Assembly (NCBI RefSeq): GCF_900476395.1
Contig: NZ_UIHB01000002.1
Location: 463,001 to 527,000, forward strand
DNA: 64,000 nt
Source of the DNA: Xanthomonas euroxanthea
GTDB lineage: Bacteria; Pseudomonadota; Gammaproteobacteria; Xanthomonadales; Xanthomonadaceae
Direction: 5' to 3'
Positions within the stretch are counted from its first letter, which is position 1. Every line of letters starts with the position of its first letter. Shown in pieces: positions 48,026-55,601 of the stretch. Below the pieces are notes generated by a model that saw only the letters and a program-made list of their open reading frames with translations, ran no database searches and was not told the DNA's origin. The position numbers and the translations under genes were made by a program.

Positions 48026-48841
48026 ATGAGCAGCCATACCGACAGCAAGCCCTGGACCGTGCCCGCCTTGGCGCAGGCCAAGCGCGAGGGTCGAAAACTG
48101 GTCATGTTGACCGCCTACGACGCCGGTTTCGCGCGGACCTTCGATGCCAACGGCGTCGACCTGATCCTGGTCGGCGATTCGCTGGGCATGGTGGTGCAGG
48201 GGCACGATTCCACCTTGCCGGTGACCACTGCCGACATGGTCTACCACACCGCCGCAGTGGCGCGGGTGCTGGAGCAGGCACTGCTGGTGGCCGATCTGTC
48301 GTTCCAGGCCGATGCCACGCCGGAGCGCGCGCTGGACGCTGCCACCCGGCTGCTGCAGGCCGGTGCGGAGATGGTCAAGATCGAGGGCGCCGGGCACAAG
48401 CTCGAGGTGATCCGCTATCTGGTCGAGCGCGAGATCCCGGTGTGCTCGCACCTGGGGCTGACCCCGCAATCGGTGCTGCGGTTTGGCGGTTACTCGGTGC
48501 AGGGGCGTGGCGAAGCCGGCGAGCAGTTGCGCCGCGATGCGCAGGCCGTGGTCGATGCCGGCGCCAGCCTGGTCGTGCTGGAATGCGTACCCACGCCGAT
48601 CGCCGCACAGATCAGCGCCGAGCTGCAGGTGCCCACCATCGGCATCGGCGCCGGCCCCGGCTGCGATGGCCAGGTGCTGGTGATGCACGACATGCTGGGC
48701 CTGGACAGCGGCCACCGCCGTCCCAAGTTCGTCAAAGATTTCCTCGCCGAAGGCGGCTCGGTGGCGGGCGCGGTGCGCGCTTACGCGCAGGCCGTGCGCG
48801 ACGGCAGCTTTCCCGATGCAGCGCACGCGTACGCCGCATGA
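48026..48841 (+). CDS. panB: Ketopantoate hydroxymethyltransferase
   Basis: A 271-residue PanB that makes ketopantoate in the pantothenate pathway. It contains [14 protein letters not shown], the metal-binding [21 protein letters not shown], and [16 protein letters not shown], then ECVP with the active-site Glu. The start ATG at 48026 gives [15 protein letters not shown]. Its stop overlaps the panC start (ATGA, 48838-48841), and panD follows panC, so the vitamin B5 genes are grouped. Confidence 0.96.
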   Translation: MSSHTDSKPWTVPALAQAKREGRKLVMLTAYDAGFARTFDANGVDLILVGDSLGMVVQGHDSTLPVTTADMVYHTAAVARVLEQALLVADLSFQADATPERALDAATRLLQAGAEMVKIEGAGHKLEVIRYLVEREIPVCSHLGLTPQSVLRFGGYSVQGRGEAGEQLRRDAQAVVDAGASLVVLECVPTPIAAQISAELQVPTIGIGAGPGCDGQVLVMHDMLGLDSGHRRPKFVKDFLAEGGSVAGAVRAYAQAVRDGSFPDAAHAYAA

Positions 48842-49680
48842 TCCAGACCCTGACCGATCTTTCCACCCTGCGCGCGCTGGTCACCGGCTGGAAGCGTGAG
48901 GGCTTGCGGGTGGCGCTGGTGCCGACCATGGGCAACCTGCACGCCGGCCACTATTCGCTGGTGATGCTGGCGCGCCAGTACGCCGACCGCGTGGTGTCGA
49001 GCGTGTTCGTCAACCCGACCCAGTTCGGCCCCAACGAAGATTTCGCGCGTTACCCGCGCACGCCGGAGGCCGACCTGCGCGGCCTGGAAGACGCCGGCTG
49101 CGATGCACTGTGGTTGCCTGACGTGGACACCATGTATCCGCTCGGCACCGCACTGGCCACGCCGATCCACGCGCCGGGCGTCAGCGACGTGCTCGAAGGG
49201 GTGTGCCGTCCCGGGCATTTCGATGGCGTGTGCACGGTGGTGGCGCGGCTGTTCAACCAGGTGCAGCCGGACGTGGCCGCCTTCGGCAAGAAGGACTATC
49301 AGCAGCTGGCGGTGATCCGCCAGATGGTGGCCGACCTGGCGTTTCCGATCGAGATCCTGGGCGGCAGCATCGTGCGCGAGGCCGATGGCCTGGCGATGAG
49401 CTCGCGCAACCAGTATCTGACGGCCGACGAGCGCCCGCGTTCGACGCAGATCCGCAAGGTATTGCTGCAGATGCGCGACAGCTACGCCGCCGGCACCCCG
49501 CGTGCGCAGGTCGAACAGGCCGCCACCCAGGCGCTGGAACAGGCCGGTTTCCGCGTCGATTACGCGGTGGTGCGGCTGCCTGATCTGAGCGAGCCGGGCG
49601 ATGGCCATGCCGGCGCGCGCGTGGCCTTGATCGCCGCCCGCCTGGGCGCCACGCGGCTGATCGACAACCTGGAATTCTGA
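48838..49680 (+). CDS. panC: Pantothenate synthetase
   Basis: A 280-residue PanC ligating pantoate and beta-alanine. It has the HIGH-like [28 protein letters not shown], the KMSKS-region [15 protein letters not shown], and [10 protein letters not shown]. The start is fixed by the 4-nt overlap with panB. panD lies 177 nt downstream behind its own putative promoter. Confidence 0.96.
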   Translation: MIQTLTDLSTLRALVTGWKREGLRVALVPTMGNLHAGHYSLVMLARQYADRVVSSVFVNPTQFGPNEDFARYPRTPEADLRGLEDAGCDALWLPDVDTMYPLGTALATPIHAPGVSDVLEGVCRPGHFDGVCTVVARLFNQVQPDVAAFGKKDYQQLAVIRQMVADLAFPIEILGGSIVREADGLAMSSRNQYLTADERPRSTQIRKVLLQMRDSYAAGTPRAQVEQAATQALEQAGFRVDYAVVRLPDLSEPGDGHAGARVALIAARLGATRLIDNLEF

Positions 49681-49857
49681 GCGGTCCCCATGCCGCTGCA
49701 AGCGCCGGGTCGGGCCATGACCGGCGATGCCTGCGAACCGGCGCACGGGCACGTTTGTCCAGCGCCGGCCTGAAGCACTCACCACCGGTTGTAGGGCAGG
49801 TCGGTGGACAGCGGCGCTTTCCGCTAAAATGCCGGCTTTCCTTTGCCGTTGCCCGTC

Positions 49858-50238
49858 ATGCACCTGTCCCTGCTGAAAGCCAAGATCCACCGCGCCACCG
49901 TCACCCATTCCGAGCTCAATTACGAGGGCTCGATCGCCATCGACGGCCTGCTGCTGGAAGCCACCGGCATCCGTGAGTTCGAGCAGGTGCATATCTGGGA
50001 CGTCACCAACGGTGCGCGTTTCAGCACCTATGCCATTCGTGCCGAGGAAGGCAGCGGCATCATCTCGCTCAACGGCGGCGCCGCGCGTCACGTGCAGGTG
50101 GGCGATCTGATCATTGTGGCCGCCTTCGCCAGCATGAGCGAAGCCGAAGCCGAGACCTTCAAGCCCAATCTGGTATATGTGGACGGCAGCAACGCGATCA
50201 CCCACACCAACCACAGCATCCCCACGCAGGCCGCATGA
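49858..50238 (+). CDS. panD: Aspartate 1-decarboxylase
   Basis: A 126-residue pyruvoyl enzyme making beta-alanine. The self-cleavage site Gly24-Ser25 (NYEGS), Lys9, and [16 protein letters not shown] are conserved. The start at 49858 aligns with other PanD N-termini; 49843 is an alternative. A -10-like TAAAAT occurs at 49825-49830. Its stop overlaps the pgi start (ATGA, 50235-50238), coupling pantothenate and central carbon genes. Confidence 0.96.
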   Translation: MHLSLLKAKIHRATVTHSELNYEGSIAIDGLLLEATGIREFEQVHIWDVTNGARFSTYAIRAEEGSGIISLNGGAARHVQVGDLIIVAAFASMSEAEAETFKPNLVYVDGSNAITHTNHSIPTQAA

Positions 50239-51749
50239 CACACACCAACGGATTCGACGCGCTTCACGCCCACGCCCAGCGCCTGCGCGGCGCTGCCATC
50301 CCCGCATTGCTTGCCGCCGAGCCACAACGGCCGACGCAGTACGCCAGGCAGGTCGGTCCGTTGTATTTCAATTTCGCGCGGCAGAAGTACGACCACGCCG
50401 CGCTCGATGCCTTGTTCGCCATCGCGCGCGAGCGTGATCTGGCCGGCGCGTTCCAGCGCCTGTTCCGCGGCGAGCAGGTCAATGTCACCGAGCAGCGCGC
50501 TGCACTGCATACCGCGTTGCGCGGCGACCTGACCGATGCGCCGGTGGCTTCCGAAGCGTATGCAACCGCTGCGGAAGTGCGCCAGCGCATGGGCGCGCTG
50601 ATCAAGCAACTGGAAGCCACCGACGTCACCGATATCGTCAGCGTCGGCATCGGCGGCTCGGACCTGGGGCCACGGTTGGTGGCCGACGCCTTGCGTGCGC
50701 CGTCCGGTGCGCGGTTTCGCGTGCATTTCGTCTCCAACGTCGACGGCGCGGCAATGCAGCGCACGCTGGCCACGCTGGACCCGGCACACACTGCCGGCAT
50801 CCTGATTTCCAAGACCTTCGGCACCCAGGAAACCCTGCTCAACGGCAGCATCCTGCACGCCTGGCTGGGTGGCAGCGAGCGGCTGTACGCGGTGAGTGCC
50901 AATCCCGAGCGCGCCGCCAAGGCCTTCGACATCGCGCCGAGCCGCGTACTGCCGATGTGGGACTGGGTCGGTGGCCGTTATTCGCTGTGGTCGGCGGTGG
51001 GTTTCCCGATCGCCCTGGCGATCGGCTTCGAACGTTTCGAACAATTGCTGGAAGGCGCGGCGCAGTTCGACGCGCATGCGCTCGACACGCCGCTGGAAGA
51101 AAACGTCGCCGTGCTGCATGGCCTGACGGCGGTGTGGAACCGCAACCTGCTCGGCAGCGCCACGCATGCGGTGATGACTTACGACCAGCGTCTGGCCCTG
51201 CTGCCGGCCTACCTGCAGCAGCTGGTGATGGAAAGCCTGGGCAAGCGGGTCAAGCTGGACGGTTCTGCCGTGGACAGCGACACCGTGTCGGTGTGGTGGG
51301 GCGGTGCCGGTACCGATGTACAGCACAGCTTCTTCCAGGCGTTGCACCAGGGCACCAGCGTGGTGCCGGCCGATTTCATCGGCACCGTGCACAACGACGA
51401 TCCGTACGCGGAAAACCATGTCGCGCTGATGGCCAACGTATTGGCGCAGACCGAGGCGCTGGCCAACGGCCAGGACAGCAGCGATCCGCACCGCAGTTAT
51501 CCGGGCGGCCGCCCGAGCACGGTGATCCTGCTCGACGCGCTGACCCCGCAAGCGCTGGGCGCGCTGATCTCGATGTACGAGCACAGCGTCTACGTGCAGT
51601 CGGTGATGTGGGGCATCAATGCCTTCGACCAGTTTGGTGTGGAGCTGGGCAAGCAGCTGGCCAGCCAGTTGCTGCCGGCACTGAAGGGCGAGTCGGCCGA
51701 CGTGGCGGACCCGGTGACGCGCGAACTGCTGGCCAAGCTGCGCGGCTGA
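50235..51749 (+). CDS. pgi: Glucose-6-phosphate isomerase
   Basis: A 504-residue Pgi interconverting glucose 6-phosphate and fructose 6-phosphate. The family signatures [14 protein letters not shown] (residues about 240-255) and, at the C-terminus, [15 protein letters not shown] are intact, and the phosphate-binding [12 protein letters not shown] is near residue 136. The start is fixed by the 4-nt overlap with panD, and a strong terminator follows. Confidence 0.97.
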   Translation: MTHTNGFDALHAHAQRLRGAAIPALLAAEPQRPTQYARQVGPLYFNFARQKYDHAALDALFAIARERDLAGAFQRLFRGEQVNVTEQRAALHTALRGDLTDAPVASEAYATAAEVRQRMGALIKQLEATDVTDIVSVGIGGSDLGPRLVADALRAPSGARFRVHFVSNVDGAAMQRTLATLDPAHTAGILISKTFGTQETLLNGSILHAWLGGSERLYAVSANPERAAKAFDIAPSRVLPMWDWVGGRYSLWSAVGFPIALAIGFERFEQLLEGAAQFDAHALDTPLEENVAVLHGLTAVWNRNLLGSATHAVMTYDQRLALLPAYLQQLVMESLGKRVKLDGSAVDSDTVSVWWGGAGTDVQHSFFQALHQGTSVVPADFIGTVHNDDPYAENHVALMANVLAQTEALANGQDSSDPHRSYPGGRPSTVILLDALTPQALGALISMYEHSVYVQSVMWGINAFDQFGVELGKQLASQLLPALKGESADVADPVTRELLAKLRG

Positions 51750-51773
51750 GCCTGGTGCATCGGTGGCAAGACG

Positions 51774-51796
51774 ACGGGGCCTGCGGGCCCCGTTTT
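51774..51796 (+). terminator. Terminator of panD-pgi
   Basis: ACGGGGCC-TGCG-GGCCCCGT, an 8-bp stem, followed by TTTTCGTT, 25 nt after the pgi stop. Confidence 0.85.
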
Positions 51797-51844
51797 CGTT
51801 GTGCGGCGGCCTGTCCGGCATGGATTGGTTCAAAATAGCCAAAT

Positions 51845-51859
51845 TTCCCAAAATGGGAA
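51845..51859. promoter_or_regulatory. Inverted repeat upstream of the antitoxin (operator candidate)
   Basis: TTCCCA-AAA-TGGGAA, an AT-flanked perfect inverted repeat 45 nt before the Phd-like gene. Phd/YefM antitoxins repress their own promoters at short palindromes, so this is the likely autoregulatory site. Confidence 0.5.
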
Positions 51860-51903
51860 GTTGGGCGTACGCTGTGAGTCACCACCACGTGCAGGACCGT
51901 CCC

Positions 51904-52248
51904 ATGTCTCGCCTCCAGGATCTGCCCGAGCTCGAAACATCCCCTGCCGCCGACATCAAGGTGAAGGGCTGGCCCAGCCTGATGCGCAAGGTGCGCTCGC
52001 ATGGCGCGGTGGTCATCACCAACCATAATCATCCCGAGGCGGTCGTGGTGGATGCGGAGGAATACCACCGTCTGGTGAGGCAGGCGAGCGCAGCGGCGGC
52101 CGCCTCGACGCGGGCGCAATCGCTGCAGGCATTGCGGGCCAGGTTCGACGCGCATCTGGCGGCGGTGACCGATGGCCCAGGCCTGGCCCAGGTGATCGGC
52201 AAGCCGGCACGCCGGGGCAGCAAGGTCACCCTGGGCCCGTCGCTCTAG
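51904..52248 (+). CDS. Phd/YefM-like antitoxin
   Basis: A 114-residue protein. The N-terminal part (about 15-60) fits the Phd/YefM fold, with AADIKVKGWPSLMRKVRSHG followed by AVVITNHNHPEAVVVDAEEYHRLV. The C-terminal half is a charged, Ala-rich helix that would cover the toxin. The start at 51904 has MSRLQDLPELET; the frame extends to 51763 but the operator would then be inside the gene. The Zeta-like toxin gene begins 3 nt after its stop. Confidence 0.75.
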   Translation: MSRLQDLPELETSPAADIKVKGWPSLMRKVRSHGAVVITNHNHPEAVVVDAEEYHRLVRQASAAAAASTRAQSLQALRARFDAHLAAVTDGPGLAQVIGKPARRGSKVTLGPSL

Positions 52249-52251
52249 ATC

Positions 52252-52875
52252 GTGGGAAACATCCTGGTGCTGGCCGGCGTCAACGGCGCCGGCAAGAGTT
52301 CGCTGCTGGGCAGCGTGTTGCGGGAAGAAGGCGGCACCTGGTTCAACCCGGACGCGTTCACCCGGGAGCTGGTGGAGCAGGGCTGGCCACCGGAACAGGC
52401 CAATGCGCAAGCCTGGCAGGAGGGCGTGCGACGGCTGCGTCAGGCCATGGACGCCGGCCATGACTATGCATTGGAAACCACCCTGGGCGCGACCACCATC
52501 CCGCGCCTGCTGCGGCAGGCCTGCGCGCAGCACACCGTGGCGATCTGGTTCTGCGGCCTATCCAGCGTCGAGCTGCATATCGAACGTGTCGCAGCGCGCG
52601 TGGCCGCCGGCGGGCATGCCATCCCCGAGCGCAAGATCCGCGAGCGCTACGATGCCTCGCGTGCCAACCTGATCGCGCTGCTGCCGCATCTGGCGGTGCT
52701 GCATGTCTACGACAACAGCGTGCCCGCCGATGCGACCGGGCAGGTTGCCCCGCTACTGGTGCTGGAACTGGACCGCAACGGCCTGCAGTACCCGACCACG
52801 CCGGACGAACTGGCGCAGGTGCCCGGCTGGGCCAAGCCCATCGTGATGGCGGCGCTGGAGTTGCGGCAATCTTGA
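52252..52875 (+). CDS. Zeta-like toxin (P-loop kinase)
   Basis: A 207-residue protein with Walker A AGVNGAGKSS (residues 8-17), a WFNPDAFTREL substrate segment, YALETTLG, and an Arg-rich RKIRERYD lid, the pattern of Zeta toxin/PezT-family kinases. Zeta toxins phosphorylate UDP-sugars and block cell-wall synthesis, but some family members act on other substrates, so the target is open. The start is GTG 52252, 3 nt after the antitoxin stop. Zeta toxins are best known with Epsilon or PezA antitoxins; here the partner looks Phd-like. Confidence 0.78.
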   Translation: MGNILVLAGVNGAGKSSLLGSVLREEGGTWFNPDAFTRELVEQGWPPEQANAQAWQEGVRRLRQAMDAGHDYALETTLGATTIPRLLRQACAQHTVAIWFCGLSSVELHIERVAARVAAGGHAIPERKIRERYDASRANLIALLPHLAVLHVYDNSVPADATGQVAPLLVLELDRNGLQYPTTPDELAQVPGWAKPIVMAALELRQS

Positions 52876-52946
52876 GCCGCGCGCTCATGCACTTGCGGTC
52901 TGATCCGCTTCTCGCCGACGCGGCCCGACATCCGGCGACCTCACCT

Positions 52947-53012
52947 GTAGGAGCGCACCCGGGCGCGACAGGTTAGATCGGCAAAGCTCCTCGCGCCCAG
53001 GTGCGCTCCTAC
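52947..53012. repeat. REPIN-like element, unit 1
   Basis: GTAGGAGCGCACCCGGGCGC at the left faces its near reverse complement (GCGCCCAGGTGCGCTCCTAC) at the right, 66 nt end to end, with a short non-palindromic centre. GTAGGAGC-type REP ends are common in Xanthomonas, Stenotrophomonas and Pseudomonas. Confidence 0.8.
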
Positions 53013-53062
53013 CGGCATTGCGACAGCAGCGAGACGCCACGCTGCACGCGTCGGCCTCACCC

Positions 53063-53128
53063 GTAGGAGCGCACCCGGGCGCGACAGGCCATGCCGGCAA
53101 AGCTTCTCGCGCCCAGCTGCGCTTCTAC
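53063..53128. repeat. REPIN-like element, unit 2
   Basis: The same 66-nt arrangement as unit 1, exactly 116 nt to the right, so the REPIN and its flank are tandemly repeated. The flanking CTTGCGACAGCA/CATTGCGACAGCA sequence also recurs. A few bases in the right arm differ from unit 1. Confidence 0.8.
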
Positions 53129-53210
53129 CGGCCTTGCGACAGCAACGAGAACGCCATGCTGTATGTGTCAGCTGCAGCGCCACGCAACGCTGCAACTGGA
53201 ACGGCGGCGC

Positions 53211-55166
53211 CTAGGCTTTGCCCAACCTCACCGCCACCGGGTCGCCGGTGAGGTAGCCCACCGCCGCGCCGAAGCGGTTCTTGTAGTTGGCACGCACCAG
53301 CGGATCCAGCGTGGCCTTGACGGTGTCGTGCAGCGGGCTTTCCCAGTCACCGGGGTGCTGGAAATTGCTCATCACGTAGGTCCAGCCGTGGATCTGGTCG
53401 ACCGCATGCAGGCCGGTGGATTCGGCGCCGGCCGGCACCGACAGCAGGCGCGTGAGGGTGCCGCTGTCCACGTTGTAGGCCCACAGGAAATTGTTGACGT
53501 GCAGGCTGCTGTCTTCGCCGATGAACAAGGTGCGCAGCGCTTCGGAGAACTTGAGGTTGTCCGGGTTGGCCAGGCGCTCCGGATCGGCCAGGTTGCCCAG
53601 CGCGTCGGCCTTGGCCAGGTCGTGGCCGGTGAGCGCGGCCGGGGCGGCCATGTCGATCGGCACCCAGTCGCTGTGGATCGGCGCGCCGTGGTGGTCGCGC
53701 TGGCCGCCGCGCAGATTCAAGGCGTACACCGCGCCCGCGTCCGGGCCCTCCACCTTCACGTCGCCCGAACCGTCGCGCATGCTGGTGACGATGTAGGACA
53801 TCGCCATGTAGGCGATCTTGTCGCGGGCATTGACGGTGGTGCCTTCGAGCTTGGTGAAGCCCAGGCTGCCGCCGGCCAGGGCGGCGTAGCGGTGGGTTTC
53901 CAGATACGTGGCCGCCTTCTCCATGCCCGGCTTGATGCGGATCCAGTTGAAGGTGCCGTTGAACGGAATTTTGGTGAACGCGGCATCGCCCGGGTCGCTC
54001 AGATGCACGTCGAGGATGTCGGCGGCGGTGAGGCGGTCGGCCATGGCCTGGATCTCGGCACTGGTGGCATGGCCGAGCTTGATCCAGCGCAACGTGGCCG
54101 CGCCCGGGCCCACGCCCGAGGTCTGCTGCCACTTGCCCACGTACAGGGTGCCGGCCGACAGGTCCGCCTTGCGGTCGGCGATGAACATGAACAGCCCGCC
54201 ATTGGTGGCGTCGTCGCCCATCAGCACGGTGCGCTGGTCGGGCATCACCTGCACCAGCTCGTGCGAGATGCGGCCCAGGCAGTAATGCTTGCGCACGCTC
54301 CCGGTGCCGTCCGGGTGGACGGTGATTTCGGGCAGATGGCCGTAGTGATAGGGGTTGGCCTTCTCCGGGTCGCCGTACAGATGCGTGCTGTAGCTGCGGA
54401 ACTGGGTGTTGCCGGCCAGCGCGGTGGCGTCGGGTTCGTATTCTTCGCTGGACAGGTGGGTATTCCACGGCGACAGGCTGGCCCCGCAGGTGGTCCACAG
54501 CCCGTGCACCGGTGCCGTGTCGACGTTGTGGTACTTCACCAGCGACAGCTTGCCGGTGGCCGGGTCCTGATCCAGCGTCAGCACGGCGATCGGCGCGGGC
54601 AGGTGCCGGTTGGTGTCGTTGCCGGCCTGGTCGCGGGTGGTGTATTCGAACTGCACCACCGCGAAGACGTGATTGCCCTTGACCCCGGGCACCTTGGCAT
54701 CGGGCAGGGTCAGCAGCGAGGAGCCGTCCGGGCAGTCGGAAAAGAACGGCCGTTCGGCACCGGGTTTGGAGCGGTCGATGATCGGGCGGTGCTGGATGTC
54801 GTAGTAGCCGCCGGCCAGCACGGTGCCGCCCTTGCCGTCGGGCACCTGGTCGCCGGTGACGAAGAACGGGTGGTACGCAAGCGCATACCGCTGGGTGCTG
54901 CCGTCGCTGCGCGCCACCGTCAGCGACGAGCCCACCGTGGTGGTGGCCATCGCCGCGGGGTTGGCCAGGCTGGGCGCCGGCATGCCATGGAAGGTGGCCG
55001 ACACCAGCTGGGTCGGGGTGTCCGACGGCCGCAGCGGGCGTGCGGCCAATGCCGCACCGCCGAAATGTTGCAGGGCGGCGGCGCTGGCGCTGCCCAGCGG
55101 CAACAGCGGGACGGACGCCAGCAGGTGCATCAGGCGGCGGCGGGCGGGATCGGGGGAGGCAGACAT
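53211..55166 (-). CDS. phoX: PhoX-family alkaline phosphatase (DUF839)
   Basis: A 651-residue PhoX-type phosphatase, exported by a Tat-like signal (PARRRLMHLLASVPLLPLG). Conserved blocks include WGTCLSxEE-like PWNTHLSSEEYEPD, GRISHELVQVMPDQRTVLMGDD, and EDSSLHVNNFLWAYN late in the sequence, which hold the Fe/Ca cofactor residues of the family. It hydrolyses phosphate esters in the periplasm or medium. The start at 55166 has GGAG upstream. A PHO box 76 nt before the start implies PhoB control under phosphate limitation. Confidence 0.9.
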   Translation of the reverse strand: MSASPDPARRRLMHLLASVPLLPLGSASAAALQHFGGAALAARPLRPSDTPTQLVSATFHGMPAPSLANPAAMATTTVGSSLTVARSDGSTQRYALAYHPFFVTGDQVPDGKGGTVLAGGYYDIQHRPIIDRSKPGAERPFFSDCPDGSSLLTLPDAKVPGVKGNHVFAVVQFEYTTRDQAGNDTNRHLPAPIAVLTLDQDPATGKLSLVKYHNVDTAPVHGLWTTCGASLSPWNTHLSSEEYEPDATALAGNTQFRSYSTHLYGDPEKANPYHYGHLPEITVHPDGTGSVRKHYCLGRISHELVQVMPDQRTVLMGDDATNGGLFMFIADRKADLSAGTLYVGKWQQTSGVGPGAATLRWIKLGHATSAEIQAMADRLTAADILDVHLSDPGDAAFTKIPFNGTFNWIRIKPGMEKAATYLETHRYAALAGGSLGFTKLEGTTVNARDKIAYMAMSYIVTSMRDGSGDVKVEGPDAGAVYALNLRGGQRDHHGAPIHSDWVPIDMAAPAALTGHDLAKADALGNLADPERLANPDNLKFSEALRTLFIGEDSSLHVNNFLWAYNVDSGTLTRLLSVPAGAESTGLHAVDQIHGWTYVMSNFQHPGDWESPLHDTVKATLDPLVRANYKNRFGAAVGYLTGDPVAVRLGKA

Positions 55167-55601
55167 CGAAACTCCAGGCAAAGACGACGATCAACGATGG
55201 CCGGTGGCGCATCGGCAAGCCGGTCACGCTAGGCCCGGGGTATGACAGTTGTTTGACGGCGAGCTCACCTGTTGGCGGGCATTCGAACAGGGCGCCGCAA
55301 GCGAACCCGGCAATACCTGCAACGGCGGGTTGGGCTGCGCAGTGCGGAGCCGGCACGGTGGTGCATCGCAGCAAAGTGCGCCGCCACGCAAGCCCAGGCG
55401 CCACGCCGGATTTGGCGGTTTCCCGTGGTTTGACGGGTGCTGCCGGTATTCCAAGCCTATAGCCCGGGCCAATAAGTTGCTCGTCGTTTGGCATACGAGC
55501 GCGCGGTGTTGACAGGGTAGGGGAATCACGCAAGCGTACGCCGCCTAATGGCCTGCGGCGTCACGCATCGCCGTGGGGAGAACCACCTGGAGACCTGGAT
55601 C
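55167..55601. other. Divergent control region phoX / GH3
   Basis: 435 nt with the PHO box near phoX and a TTGACA box (55509-55514) near GH3. No gene is supported between. Confidence 0.6.
55226..55259 (-). promoter_or_regulatory. PHO box and -10 of phoX
   Basis: Minus strand CCGTCAA-ACAA-CTGTCAT (55259-55242), the 7+4+7 PhoB layout with one perfect half (CTGTCAT), followed after 10 nt by TAGCGT (55231-55226), a -10 in the expected position for a PhoB-dependent promoter. Confidence 0.75.

Larger units (their letters stand above)
52876..53210. other. Intergenic region with tandem REPIN-like repeats
   Basis: 335 nt between the toxin gene and convergent phoX. Most of it is taken up by the two repeat units below. 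No gene seen. Confidence 0.6.

Noticed and set aside
52936..53170. Short direct repeats as a possible CRISPR array
   Set aside because: The repeats are internally palindromic 66-nt REPINs with only two units and no regular spacers or cas genes.
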